Shown in pieces: positions 11,212 to 24,187 of a DNA stretch of 64,000 nt. Position 1 is the stretch's first letter. Each line of letters begins with the position of its first letter. The notes under the pieces were generated by a model. The model saw nothing but the letters and a program-made list of their open reading frames with translations. It was not told where the DNA came from and made no database searches. Made by a program: the position numbers and the translations under genes. Source of the DNA: Atherix ibis (Eukaryota; Arthropoda; Insecta; Diptera; Athericidae); NCBI GenBank assembly GCA_958298945.1, contig OY282605.1, positions 28,622,811-28,686,810 of the forward strand. Reading direction: 5' to 3'.

Positions 11212-12390
11212 CGAGGGTCATTCAACAAGTACTTAGCCTCACCGCCCAATGGAACTGCTGTCACAAAAGATCGTGCAGTACATTCTTTTAGTAGCCTACT
11301 GTCAAAGTTTCAGTCAATTCCCTTCATTCGTTTTGTTTTCAGAGCCTTTGAAAGCAAGCGTGTCGGTCGGTTGCACAAAAATGGAAAATGAACAATATCG
11401 TTCGGTGATTAGATTCTTGTTTTTGGAAGGGAAAACGCGCAGCGAAATCAAAGATCGCTTGGATGCTGTGTATGGTGACTCTTCTCCTTCGATGGCGACC
11501 GTCAAGAATTGGTTCAACGAGTTTGTTCGTGGCCGCACGTCGGTTTTTGATGAGCCACGCCCAGGTGCCCCGAAAACGGCTGCTACGGAGGAAAACGTTA
11601 GAAAAGTCCATGATCTCGTGTTGGCAGACCGTCGATTGAAGGTTCACGCGATAGCTGAGACTGTGGGCATCGCAGTAGGAACGGTGCATCAAATTCTACA
11701 CGAAGAACTGGGCATGAGAAAGCTGTCGGCGCGATGGGTGCCGCGTTTGCTTACACCGGAAAACAAACGCAACACCAGAGACCAAGGAACAGTCGAAACA
11801 GTGGACTTCACCCGGCGAACGTGCTCCGAAGAAGGCGAAGACTGTTCGATCGGCCGAAAAGGTGATAGCCACCGTTTTTTGGGATTCACAAGGTGTGATC
11901 CACATCGATTACCTCGAGAAGGGTAAAACAATCACGGGGCGCTACTATGCTGACTTATTGGGCCGATTTGACGTCGAATTGAATAAAAAGCGGCCCCGCT
12001 TTGCGAAGAAAAAAGTGCTGTTTCACCACGACAACGCGCCGGCTCACACCTCCGCTGTCGCCATGGCCAAATTGGTCGAATTGCGCTACGCATTGCTGCC
12101 CCATCCACCGTACTCTCCAGATTTGGCCCCCTCTGACTACTTTTTGTTTCCAAACCTGAAAAAATCACTCGCCGGGATTAAATTTGGGTCGAATGAGGAG
12201 ATCATCGTCGCCACGGAGGCCTATTTTGCTTCCCTTGAGAAAATGTATTTTTTGGACGGGTTAAAAAAGTTAGAGCATCGCTGGGCCAAGTGTATCGAGC
12301 TTGAAGGAGATTATGTGGAAAAATAAAATGTCACCTTTCCAAAATTTTCGTTTTTCTTTTGTAGGCTAATTACTTGTTGAATGACCCTCG
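11212..12390 (+). mobile_element. Irritans-type mariner nested in E1
   Basis: The inverted ends are near perfect: CGAGGGTCATTCAACAAGTA at 11212 and the same 20 bases inverted ending at 12390, with TA on both sides (11210-11211, 12391-12392). Length is 1,179 bp, about 100 bp below a full mariner, which is explained by an internal deletion. It lies inside the Tc1-like element E1, and the corresponding site in the second copy (E2, near 63500) has no insertion. It therefore arrived after the two E copies diverged. Confidence 0.9.
11381..12326 (+). pseudogene. Irritans-type mariner transposase, internally deleted
   Basis: The gene starts at ATG 11381 (MENEQYRSVIRFLFLEGKT). It shows the N-terminal helix-turn-helix region, the linker, and LSARWVPRLLTPENKRN. 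It then shifts frame at about 11775 into TPETKEQSKQWTSPGERAPK and on to VFWDSQGVIHIDYLEKGKTI, HHDNAPAHTS and YSPDLAPSDYFLF, ending ELEGDYVEK at 12326. About 30-35 residues around the first catalytic aspartate (family consensus VTxDETWxHH) are gone, so the DD34D triad is incomplete: the second and third aspartates remain, 34 residues apart. Sequence outside the deletion is well preserved, suggesting a fairly recent loss. Confidence 0.88.
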
Positions 12391-13251
12391 TATATTGGGA
12401 GATAAAACGAAGACTGGGCGACAATTGAGTCAACGTATACCTGAAAATATTGATGCAGTGAGGGAGAGTGTTAAAAATTCTCTGGAAAGATTGCTTTTTT
12501 TGTTAAAAATTTTCTGGAAAGATTTGCTTTTTTACCCGTATAAAATTCAATTGACACAACAGCTGCAGGCAAATGACCATGAACGGCGGCAAGACTGAAG
12601 TGCTCGAGTCTTACAGCTCAGTATAGATGACCACCATTTTTGGCAAAAAATCTTTATGAACGACGAAAATCACTGCGACTTGGTTGGCTCTGTTTATAAA
12701 CAGAATAGCCACTAATGGGGCACTAAAAACCCTCAACTGATACACCAAAGACCACTATACCCTCGTAGAGTAACTGCATGGTGCGGCATTTGGGTCGATG
12801 GCGTCTTTGGGCCATATTTCTTCGAGGATGCTGGAGGCAATGCTGTAACAGTTACTGGTGACCACTATCGGGATTAGGTCTACAAAACATGTGGTGCTAC
12901 GATGCAAATTTTGAGAAAAAAATTGCTCGCCTGATTAATGCCAAAAAAATGGGGTCTCCACGATCTCCTGATTTGAACTCTTCCGATTTTTTCGTATAGG
13001 AGTACTTAAATAAAACAACCTCGATGCTTTAGGACAACATTCGAAACGAAATTGCTAAAATAATACCAGAAGTCGGCGAAAATGCTATTCTGCAGCCAGA
13101 AGTGGTCATTTAACCGACATTATATTCAATACATAATGCTAAATACCATATAATCAATCAATAAAATAAAAATTATAAAATTGTATTTCATTTTTTTTTA
13201 AAGTTATGAAAAAAAAACTTCGACGTGGAACATAAAACCCCCCACCCTGTA

Positions 13252-15183
13252 TTATATATAAATATGTGCAATTTTCATGAAATAAAATGTCTAAAATGTC
13301 ATGATTTATTATATTATTTTTGCTGATTTCTTAAGACTGAAATCAATTTTCTATTTTTCCATAGATGCAATATATTTTTTTTACATGATTTTGTGTAAAA
13401 ACAGAATAGGTTGTAATCTGAAGGCGATTAGAAAATTTTTACCTACCACAGTACTGCAAACATACTCAAATCTACTACTCCATTTCGACTAAATCTACAT
13501 TATTTTTGAAATGTCTAAACCACTTACCAATACGAACGGTCGCAATATTTTGGCTTCCCACGCAAAATTTCATGAATGGTCTGTTCTTACGTACTGTTTT
13601 TGGCTCGTGCACGCACACCACAAAGCCGAAAAGGGGAAATTATAAATATAACTGTCAGATAGACCACCCGCCCCCAAACACAAGATGAATTCGGTTTGAC
13701 GTCATCGAAGAATTTTTCGGGTAGGTTGTCAGGACATATTTTATATATTGCCCATATACGAAAAAGCTATTGGTCCTATGGAAAGGGCATACACGAACCA
13801 GACTAAGTAGGCATTGCGAGGGTTGCATTTATAAATAACAACAAGGCGAATGGCTTAAGAGTTATAATCAAACCTTTTAGATAAAAGCTAAAATATATAC
13901 CATACATGCAAGAATTCATTTCTAAATATGAACAGGATTTCAACAGCCATCGACTATCTCAGCTCATAGCATAGAGTTTTGTTTGTTGTTTGGTTTTCGA
14001 CCCTAAACATTTTCACATGCGATTTTTTTTTAACTTTTCTTAAAATAATTTGATAACAAAAAGTACCAAATATGTCTGCATGGAAATTCGTTGTTAATAT
14101 GAACGTAAAAGTATTCTTTAAGATGTTATACTATGATTGGTAAAGTTTAAAAATAATTATTTTAAAAACAGTCTCTATCTGCACATGCGAGCCTGCCATA
14201 TCCTTTTCCCTATCATATCGACAATTACTCGTCATAGTTTAAGTACGAAATATTCCAGCATACTTGCCAGAAATTCGAACAAAACTATAGAAGGTAAACA
14301 GAAAATTGGAAAATATATAGAAAAATACTACAATAAATTCAATTTGGTATTCCTTAATTTGGTTTTATTTCTAATGTACGCGTGTGTGTGTCTGTGTGCA
14401 TTACCATATTTTGGGACCTGAGAGCCAACGATGAAATTACGAGTATATCAACAACACGCAATTCATTTAACCATAATAATTCCATACGAAAAATTAATAA
14501 AGCAAACTATAAAAATTTAATATAGAAAATTCATAGTGTATACGAAATAATTCTCGAATACAAATTGTTCAGTATAAAATCTCGCACACCTCCACGTCCC
14601 AGCCATCCACCATGGGGATTTAAGCCGTTTTTATTTAGATTTGTTCCAAAAGGGCTAGAAAGGAAATCTAAAAGTAATACTCAGCGACTAAACTATACTC
14701 TATATATTTATATTAATAGCGTAGGCGCACATTTATTGTCATTTGGTTAGGCGTGCAGGGGATGGTAATTTCCCCAGCCAGGAATGAGCGCACTCGTAAC
14801 TGAAAAACGTCACTTTCTGCAAATGAAAGCAAGAAGGTAAAAAAAACAACAAATTTGGATATTGATCGGTTAGCGTCGTTGTGATGAGGGGCGGTTCTGT
14901 TGCGTATCACATGTAGTGGGTTGATTGTCTTACGTCATAGAAACTCTTTACGTAGGAACAAAACAACGACTATCGAATCGAATTCATAAGCTCACAGCAC
15001 TTCGACGGAAACATTTGTGTTTGAAAACGGTCCGCGAAAAACAACCCAGTTCTGTGTTTAGCATTGGAATAGAAATTTTACTAACTAATATCTAGTCACT
15101 TTTTATTGAAAAGGACATTGCATAAACAAATAAGGATTGATGAAAATTTCATTTCGATTAATATTGTGTTTGACGTGCTACTA
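13252..15183. other. Intergenic stretch upstream of the TMEM237 homologue
   Basis: No protein-coding frame is supported here. The last 200 bases probably hold the promoter and 5' untranslated region of the plus-strand gene that follows, but no clear TATA box or initiator could be singled out. A short GT-rich run occurs near 14380-14400. Confidence 0.5.
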
Positions 15184-15255
15184 ATGAGTGTTGTTGTTGG
15201 AGAATTGTGCGCTACATATGAAAATGGAAGCACCCCCAAAAGTGCACCGCCATAA
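15184..15255 (+). CDS. Upstream ORF overlapping the TMEM237 start
   Basis: An ATG at 15184 opens a 23-codon frame (MSVVVGELCATYENG...) that ends with TAA at 15253-15255. It overlaps, in another frame, both candidate start codons of the main gene (15218 and 15224). A scanning ribosome would meet it first, so it could lower translation of the main protein. If transcription starts downstream of 15184 it is irrelevant. Confidence 0.4.
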   Translation: MSVVVGELCATYENGSTPKSAPP

Positions 15256-18200
15256 ATACAGACGTCATAGTGGAGATCCGAACCAAGTGCATAGACAGTC
15301 TGTTGAGAGCCAAAGACTCCAAATACAAGAACGGTTACCTGCTCATAGTGAACAGCCTTCGATATTGGTTAATGGACAAGAACAACCGAAACGCGATGAC
15401 AAGGAGGATAATGCCTCGGCAATCGCAATGGCTGCTGGCGATAACAGGACACCGAAAACAGACAAAAAACCGGATGAAAATTATCTGCACAAAGGAATCA
15501 TAGGATTTATGGACCGCGAATTAAAGGTGACTGGAGTCGGTGGCAAAAAAGCTCAATCGCTATCCGATCCACAGGAGAGTCCAGCGCAGCGATCAATCCG
15601 AAGTCGGAGTAGTTTAGAGAAGAGCCCCCGCCGGAAACGCAGTAAATCCGAGTCGAGACGGAAGCGTGAACGGAAACTTATTGCAGCCGGGGAACTAGAA
15701 GTTCGCCAGGCCAACGAAACCCTAATGCGATATTTAAAGCAATGCACAGAAATAAATGATGTCTCGTTGTCTGGGGAACTAGAAATCGACCATAGCTATG
15801 ACGAGCGACGTGTCCATCGAAAGACAAAATCACAACGTGATCGAAGAGGCTATTTTCTAAATAAAAAATCCGGTAAGAAGAGACTCAAGTGCATTTAGTT
15901 ATCAACAAAAGTTTGGTCAAAAAAAATTTAACACCTCAACGTGCATTTACAATTAGAGAAAAAATCACATAATATTGTTGTTGTTGTTTTTTTTAATGTG
16001 TTTCTGTTCATCTTTTTGTGAACGTTCAGGTAGAATTTTCGCTGCTCATGGACTAACGTCAATACTTCGCGATTTACCAGACGATATAGTACCCGCGAAT
16101 GGTGAAATTTATAATCCCTTTACGCCGGTCGTATCGCCGACTGAAGGACCACCGACACGAATCAGTAACATGTTCATCCAGACATCGTCAGGATATCGTG
16201 CTGTTGATCATAGTTATTATCAGCATCCCATCGGTGAGGACATCGAAAATAATAAGTAAGCTTGAAATTATAAACAATTTCGTTTTTTTTATTTTCTAAA
16301 AATACAAATGATATTTAACGCAAAACCTCACAAATGCAACTAAAAAAGTGTTAACTTTGTACTCGTAAATATTGCATTTCGCTGCAATGCAATTAAAAAG
16401 TTTTCTTGATGAAATTTCTATTTTTTAGTAGTTTTATTTTCTAGAAATTATTTACAAATAAATAATTTTTATTAGTAAAACTTGTGAAAAATCCGTTTAG
16501 GTCATGACATCTTTGAATTTTGGTTTTGATCAATTAATCCGAGTTTTAAATATATTTTTTTCTTTTGCTTTATTTATGAAAATTTTTTTTTTTTTAAAAA
16601 AACTACTTTAATATAATTAAAAAAAAAAGATGTTTTTGGTAACCTAAAAAAAAAATTCTTCACAAAAATTTCATCTTTTCATCCAGATTTTTATAAGGAA
16701 AATTTTATTTTTAATTTTCGAATGCCAAAAGTTCACTTTTTAAAATAGGAATTATAGTTAATTAAATTCTAATTTTCATAATTGAAAATATTTATTTCTT
16801 CAAATTTATTTTGAGTTTAATAAGAAACAAGGTTTTTTTCTAAATAGTTTCTTAAAGTTGCAAAAATAATTAATGAAAGCTCACCAAAAAAAAATTTTCA
16901 ATAATTTAATCTTTTAAAAAAAAACAACCACAAATATCAAATTAAATTGCGTTTATTAAATTGGATTATCAGAAAAAAAATTTTTTTTGTTTAATTATTT
17001 TTTTGTGTTGGTATAAAATGTCCATAATTTTTTTTAAGAATAATGTTTATTGCACACGCAATTAAAAATGCCCAAAATTTGCGTACTACTATTTATTACT
17101 TGAGGGAATATTTAACAATACAATTAGTAACAATATTAGTTTTTATTAAATAAAATAAGATAAATTGTTTTCAGTAAATATAAATTCAGTTTTATGGAAA
17201 ATTTTTACACAAAAAACCTTTTTTTTCCACATATTTGATAAAATAGTTCTAGGACATTTAAGTATATAGTATTAATAATGGTTGTTTTAACTAATAATCA
17301 ACTTTTTTTTTATTACTGCTATTTTTAAAGAAGACTTTACCAAAAAAAAAATGAATTTTCTTAATAAAAGTTTAAATTTGATAATATTTTGCTTCTACTT
17401 TAAAAACGTTGAATTTTTTATAGCAAACCTAATCGACTAAGATTGATTGCCTAAGTGATAGGCGCAAATTTATGAAAAATAATACCGCCATATTTGGTGA
17501 AAGCAAAATTCTTGCGCCTAACCGTTATGCTTTTTAGCAATTGTTCCTCATAAAAACAGACGGGCGGCATTCACTGTGCATTTGCATGCTGGAAATTTGT
17601 TGCCATTTCAGTAAATATTCTCCTTTTTTTTTAAATCCTTCACAATAATTGAATTTTATAAATAAAAATCTTTTATTTTGAAACATTATTAATAGCAAGA
17701 ATAAATTTTAAATAAAATATAAATTTTCTTCATATCTTTGCACAATAATTTTGCGATTTAAATCAGCAGAAAAAAGATTAGTTTTTTCTTTGTCGGAAAC
17801 AAAATGAATTTTATTAAAAAAACATGAAATTTGTTTTTATATGGAATAGAGACAGTCCGTTTTTCTTTTAAAGAATTCTTACTCATTTAGTATTAAATTA
17901 AAAAACCTGTCAAACTCACTAAATAATTCTTATTAAATTGGTTCTATTATTTTTTTAACAAAAAATACCAAATCCATTAAAATCTCTAAAACAAATTAAT
18001 TTATTTCATAACAGCTAGTCTAAGAATAAATAAGTCCATGATTAAATCCCAATTTCTTTGTTTTGTTTTTCATCTTACACCATCGAATACGAAATTTAAT
18101 AAGATATAATCAAAATTAAATGAGAGAAGAAAAAAAATCCATTTGGAATGGATTCCTTTTTATTCACGGGAATGGTTTTTTTTTCCTGCGCGTAGGAGTT

Positions 18201-21200
18201 TGAACTTTAACTAAATACGAAGAATGTGTCCTTTTATGAATACGAACAATATACAAGAATGTATTTGCGTAACTAGAATAGTATGAAAATTTTTGAAAAC
18301 ATTATCAACAGAAATGAATACCTTTCAATTTATTTATAATAATCTGGAATTTCATAGAATTGAATCAATTTTATTATGTCTTTATATAATAGCTACCTAC
18401 CTACCAACCTACATTTATTTTATTTCTTATTCAAATTTATTTTCAACCTAAAAAGTCAATTCAATTAAATATATTTATGGTATTTTGTTTGTTTGAAAAA
18501 TATTTTTTTTTTAGAAATAAGTTTCTACTGGAAAAACTTTTGTGTGGTTGAATAAATTTGAATGGCATTTTAAGAGTATAAATGAAAAACATTGTTTTAT
18601 AAATCCTTCAAGTTTTCAAAAATTAAATTTAATTTCATATAATAAACCCAAAAGGTTATTAAAAGAATAACATTTATATCCAATTAAAAAAAATATTTAA
18701 AATCTAATTAAATGTGACGCTAGAAAGTAGCTTACAAATTGTGCGGTACCAAAATGCCCTAAAAATTGTAGGCGATAGAAAGTAGCGTAACATTTAACTA
18801 TATTTTATAAATTTTTTTAATTGGCTACAAATGTCATCTCCTTTAGGGCATTTTTCATTTTGAAATACCCTAAAAGAGATAATATTCCTTAAATTTGGTG
18901 GCATGACATATAAATTTGGTAAAGTAAATAGAAAAGAAAGAAAAAGATGAACTTTAAAAAATTTTATCTAAATGTATAGAAATGATTAAACTTAATGTTT
19001 TTGTCTTTTGTAAATATTTACTTTATATCTTTAGGTAAGCTTTTGAGTAGCAAAAATAAATTTGAACCCCTCAAAAGTGTAGACACACAATATTCAATTT
19101 TCTTATATATTGTATTGAATGAAAGTAAATTTACTTGAGTATTTTTTTGTTGTTGTTAAATATTCTTTTTCAGAAAGGATAATCAAACCAGTGTGCATTT
19201 ATCATGTGATCTGCAACGCATTTGGATAATGCTTGCGAATATCTGTCATGGACTACTGGGCGGATTGGCGTTAGCGCATCTTCTTCTCATTGCAACCAGT
19301 CAACCCTTTGACTGGATAGACGGTGCTATTCAGCATTATTCATTATTCGCTGAGGTCTATGCGAACACTTTCTACTGCCTGGTTATCATTTGCATGGTTT
19401 CAATATTCGACAGGTAAAAACTGACACAATATTAAAAGATTCTTTGTGTTTATTTCGAATTAATCTGTCAATTTTATCTCACTTACAGAATGGATATTCG
19501 ACATATTGATCTCTCGAGTACAACTGAACTGATTTCATTCCGTTGGATTATTATTGCAATGATCTATATAGCGACAATAATATTAACTCTCTGTTCTGAA
19601 TCCATGGACGAGAAATTGTATTTTTCTAAATCGAACGCAACTCTAGCTGACCAAACAGTTGCAGAAAAAGAAGTGGTTAGTATTCAAATTAATACTTTAC
19701 GGAGATTCTTATTTAATTAATATAATATTTATACCAAAAATCAAAATTTTATCTATTCCTCTTTTTCAACAAAAAAATCCACGACAGTTTAAATTTAATA
19801 GTTTCGAAGGCTCCCAGAATAATTTGATCTCGAAAAAAAGTTTTCCCAAACTCTACTATACTACTTACAAAAGTTGGCTCCCAACCTGAATAATTTCAAA
19901 TACATAAAATTAGGTATTGTTTGTATTTAAAATTTTCTATAGCTTGGGAACCAGTTTAATAAAAAAAAATTATCACCGCCGTCTAAATTTTTCTACAGTT
20001 CTTCTCAGCAGTCTAAATTTGTCTATAATCAAAGTGTACAATGGCTCCTAACCTGCAAAAAATTCATATACCAAAAAATTAGTCATGCGCTGTCTGGAAT
20101 TGCTTACATTTAAAATTCTTTAAGGCTTAAAAATCAGTTTGATAGAAAAATTCTCCGCCGTCTTAATTTTTCTATAGTCAAAGTATACGATGGCTCCCAA
20201 CCAGCATAAATTAATATACAAAAAATTAGTGCTGCGCTGTCTGGTATTGTTTACATTTAAAATCCTGCAGGGCTTCAAAAGCAGTTTAATAAAAAAAATT
20301 AACACCGCCGTGTAAGTTTTTCTACAGTTCTTCTCAGCAGTCTAAATTTTTTTATAGTCAAAGTACACGATGATTCCCAACCTGCGTAACTTCATACACA
20401 AAAAAATTGGTGCTGTGCTGTCTGGTATTGTTTACATTTAAAATTCTTCACGGCTTCGAAACCAGTTTAATAAAAAAAATTCTCCGCCGTCTAAATTTTT
20501 CAAAAGTTAAAGTATACGATGGCTCCCTACCTGCATAACTTCATACACAAAAAAATTAGTCATGCGCTGTCTGGAATTGTTTACATTTAAAATTCTTTAA
20601 GGCTTAAAAATCAGTTTGATAAAAAAATTCTCCGCCGTCTTAATTTTTCTATAGTCAAAGTATACGATGGCTCCCAACCAGCATAAATTAATATACAAAA
20701 AATTAGTGCTGCGCTGTCTGGTATTGTTTACATTTAAAATCCTGCAGGGCTTTAAAAGCAGTTTAATAAAAAAAATTTATCACCGCCGTCTAAATTTTTT
20801 ACAGTTGTTCTCCGCCATCTAAATTTTTCTATAGTCAAAGTACACGATGGCTTCTAACCTGCAAAAAATGCATATACAAAAAAATTGGTGCTGCGCTGTC
20901 TGGTACTGTTTACATTTAAAATTCTTCACGGCTTCGAAACCAGTTTAATAAAAAAAATTCTCCGCCGTCTAAATTTTTCAAAAGTTAAAGTATACGATGG
21001 CTCTTAACCTAAATAATTGCATATGAAAAAAATTAGTCCTGCATTGTCTGGAATTATGTACAATTAAAATTCTTCACGGCTTCAAAATTAGCTTAATAAA
21101 AAAAATTTCCACCACCGTCTAAATTATTCTACAATTCTTCCCCGCCGTCTAAATTTTTCTACAGTTTAAGTATACGATGGCGTGTTTAAGTGCTGCGCTG

Positions 21201-23859
21201 GCTGGCATTGTTTACATTTATATTAGTCAGCAGCCCCTAATACTTGTGCTAAAAATTTTTAATGTTGTCTTCAATTTTTTCAGTTAAAATATACGTGGGC
21301 TCCCTCCCATAATTAAATGTGAAAAAGGATTAGGTAGCGCTCTCTAGCACTGTTTACATTTAAGTATTTTCATGCGGCTCTCCATGAAATTTTATATACA
21401 ATAATAAAAATTCTCAATTAAAGTACGCAGGGGACTCTCAACCTAGTACAGCATTTCATAAAAAAAATATAGTCTCATCATCTGACATTATTTGTATTAT
21501 TTCATAATTTGTCACAATCTAGTTTTATATCGAAAGAATAAAATTCGGCCACACCCCGTTTGGCACTGTTTACATTTATAGGTCTCAAAAGAGTTTATAT
21601 AAAAAAATATCAGAGACGTCTTCCATAATTGATATTTGCAATAATTGATGGGGCTGAAGCCTAGATGCATACTTAAAACAATTATTTAATTACTAGTACT
21701 TTTAAATTTCAAAACTTCCTTCCCTTATTTGAACGAAAACTTTAATTTAAACCAGAGTTGAGAGTGTCTACATACCTGGACAGGTACAAAAAGGCAAATA
21801 ATGATTCATCATATTACAAGAAACTATTTTTCACGGATGCGATAACTTCCGTTAAAAAGAGTTTTCTGTAGAATAATGGATTCCAAGTCATATGATAATT
21901 TGAAGCAACGAGCTGGCCCATCAACAGAGGATATTCTCAGTCGTCCGATATTCACAGCAGTTTCTAATTTACCGCACCTGCTAACGAAATGGCAAATAAC
22001 ACCTAAAGTCATTCGTAAACGCTCGAACTGGACAAGTAACGAAAGGTTTCTTTAGAAATATTGGGCAAACATTGCCCAACCAGTCCACTTGACAACCTTA
22101 TCAAAATTTTGTGCACGAAAACTGCTCAGAATTTGTATTGGACTTTCTGCACTCTTTCCCGAAACCATCCTCTTTCTGTAACACTGACCTCACTAACTTT
22201 CATGTTCTAACGGAATGTCACCTTATCCAACATTTCTTTTCTAATAAGATTTCCTTCATTGTAAAACTTTTGGGTCCGTTAATACGCTTCTGAAGTCCTC
22301 TTAATAATTTGTTAAAAAAAACTAACAAGCTCTACTAAATCAAACCACCTCTAATTGGTCCATCCAACTAATCAAAGACCAATTCCATCCAACCTATGCA
22401 TCTGATGTCTGTGGTGCTGCATTATGGCGCCTGGCCATGTCATAGGAACCTTACATACAAAGGCAGTATGATAAGTCAGTGATAAATGCAAAAATTGTAG
22501 TGGATATCAGCAAAATAGTATTATTTTTATTATTTAGTATTCTTAAAAAGACGCTATACAAAATTTTATAAACATCTCATCATTAGTTCAGTTTTGGCAA
22601 ACATTAAAAGCAGAAAACCTTTTCGTATAATATTTTCTTTAAAAAAAACTATATCTGAAATTAAAACCAATTTTGAACAGTATAATAGAGACTCCGCACC
22701 ATCATTTAGACTGATTTAAAAGTGGCTAACTGAATTTCGTTATGGTTGTACGAGCACAAACGATGCTGAGTGGCCAGAATGCTTAATTTAGGTTGTTGAC
22801 GAAGAAATTATTAATAAAATCCATGATGTCATTTGAAAAAACCATCAAGTAAATGTGTATGAGATAGCTGACATGGTAAATAGCTCAAAAGAACGTGTAG
22901 TCAATATCTTACATGAAATTTTTTGTATGAGAAAGCTAACTTTTCAAAAATCCAAATGAATTTTTGGAAAGTAAAAATACTGGAAACCAAAGTTCAGCTA
23001 AAACAATGGACACCAAAACAATGGCAAAAACGGTTCCATCGTTTTCTGAAATACACATGGTATGATCTTCATCGACTGTCTTTAAAAAGGAAAAGCAATT
23101 ATAGTACAGTATTATTAGACCATTTGCATAATAAAATTAAGGTAAAACGACCACATTTGGCAAAGAAGAAAATTCCATTTTTTATTATGATAATATTCAT
23201 CGGTAATTGCAAGAGCAAAATTACTGGAATTACGTTATGAATTTCTTCTTCACTAACCGTTTTCTCCAGATTTGGCTTCCTTCAACTTTTCCTATTTCCA
23301 AAGATGAAGAAATGACTTAGTGGAAAGAAGTTTGTGACCAATTCTGAAGTTATAGTTAAAACTCAGGCCAATTTTGCCGTGTTTGACAAATCGTACTACC
23401 ACACTATAGGTATAAAGATGTCGGAATATCGTTGGATGAAGTGTATCGATCTAAAAGGACACTGTATTGAAAAATAAATCAAATTTTGTTGTAAAAATTA
23501 ATTCTTTGTCAAATTTATCACTGACTTATCAAACTGCCCTCGTACAAATAAACATCAATTCTTCCATTTATCATTTTGCATTATTAAAATTTTGATTGTC
23601 AGTTCAGATATATATTACTAGGCAAAAAAAATAACGTTCTAGAGTATATAAATATAGTTTATGTTATTTTATTAATTATGAAAATGTTTTTTTTTTATAG
23701 AATAACAACAACGACCTGTTGAATGTATGGAACAGCTTAGCAATAGCACGCAGTTTTGGCGCTATTATAGGCTGGATATTGATTGGCTTCTCACCAAATG
23801 ACGATTTACTAAATGCACATTTAATCGAAATGGAAAAATATGATTTAGTTAAGAATTAA
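15218..23859 (+). CDS. TMEM237: Transmembrane protein 237 homologue
   Basis: Five coding exons join in frame: 15218-15872, 16030-16255, 19174-19413, 19489-19675 and 23701-23859, giving 488 aa (human TMEM237 is about 408). Residues 1-290 are charged and apparently disordered, rich in K/R/E/S, as is usual for the family. Four membrane segments follow: about 310-330 (IWIMLANICHGLLGGLALAH), 345-370, 390-412 (RWIIIAMIYIATIILTL) and 447-467 (ARSFGAIIGWILIGFSP). The FDRMDI junction between exons 3 and 4 and the NNNDLLNVWN block match the family. TMEM237 is a tetraspan protein of the ciliary transition zone; in insects it would be expected in ciliated sensory neurons. ATG 15224 has the better context (AAAATGG) and may be the true start. 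Intron 4 is about 4 kb and filled with repeats. The orthology call rests on remembered family sequence. Confidence 0.88.
19790..21620 (+). repeat. Satellite-like tandem array with higher-order structure
   Basis: A monomer of about 149 bp (carrying GATGGCTCCCAACCTGC, GCTGTCTGGTATTGTTTACA and TTTAATAAAAAAAATTCTCC) repeats about ten times within intron 4 of the TMEM237 homologue. The GATGGCT-type marker lies at about 20040, 20189, 20369, 20518, 20665, 20847, 20996 and 21177. Spacings are 149, 180, 149, 147, 182, 149 and 181. The longer monomers contain an extra piece of about 32 bp. Positions 20040/20518/20996, 20189/20665 and 20369/20847 give a second-level period of about 477 bp. The array decays beyond 21200. 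Confidence 0.85.
21621..22457. other. Intron 4 sequence, unassigned
   Basis: No recognised gene. A minus-strand frame at 21824-22012 contains SVDGPA, faintly like a translation of the repeat near 28370; this is too weak to classify. Confidence 0.4.
22458..23542 (+). mobile_element. Decayed irritans-type mariner in TMEM237 intron 4
   Basis: Imperfect inverted ends share GGCAGT-TGATAAGTCAGTGATAAAT (left from 22458, right ending 23542), with TA on both sides (22456-22457 and 23543-23544). The length is 1,085 bp. Plus-strand frames give mariner pieces in order: KPFRIIFSLKKTISEIKTNF, then KWLTEFRYGCTSTNDAEWPE, IINKIHDV, MRKLTFQ, and KVKRPHLAKKKIPFF near 23140-23185, where the HxDNAP block should follow but is not intact. 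Stops and frameshifts are many, so this is an older insertion than the copy at 11212. Confidence 0.8.
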
Positions 23860-24155
23860 TCATTATACAAATTTAAAAGAAAATGAAGCTTTTTACGGCA
23901 AAAAAAATTATTAATTATTCTTCATTTTTGAACATTTGTTTTAATTTAAACAAAAAAAAAAAAGAAAAAAAAACACCACAATAATTGGGTAAGAGGTGAA
24001 AGTGTAATAATTAATTCGAGCAACGTAAACAAATAAGAGTGTAATAATATATTAATAAAATAAAAAATAAAACACTAAGAAATTGATGTGATTAAAATTT
24101 TATAATTATTGTTATTGTTAGATACTGTTTGTACTATTACTACTATTACTATCAA

Positions 24156-24187
<32 letters not shown>

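Larger units (their letters stand above)
10928..13249 (+). mobile_element. Tc1-like element E1, split by a mariner
   Basis: The ends read CAGGGTGCTTTTTAATGTTCC at 10928 and, inverted, CAGGGTGGGGGGTTTTATGT at 13249, each flanked by TA (10926-10927 and 13250-13251). Without the nested mariner (11212-12390) the element is about 1.14 kb. Transposase pieces on the plus strand include FFGVNHMPSKSTLQRVMN near 11130-11185, the QLSQRIPENIDAV block near 12420, a block equivalent to GGNAVTVTGDHYRD near 12830-12875, and remnants of the catalytic core up to about 13080. Stops are frequent. It is the same family as the element at 63248. Confidence 0.75.

Noticed and set aside
11314..11931. Minus-strand frames opposite the irritans-type transposase
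   Set aside because: Antisense shadows of the plus-strand transposase.
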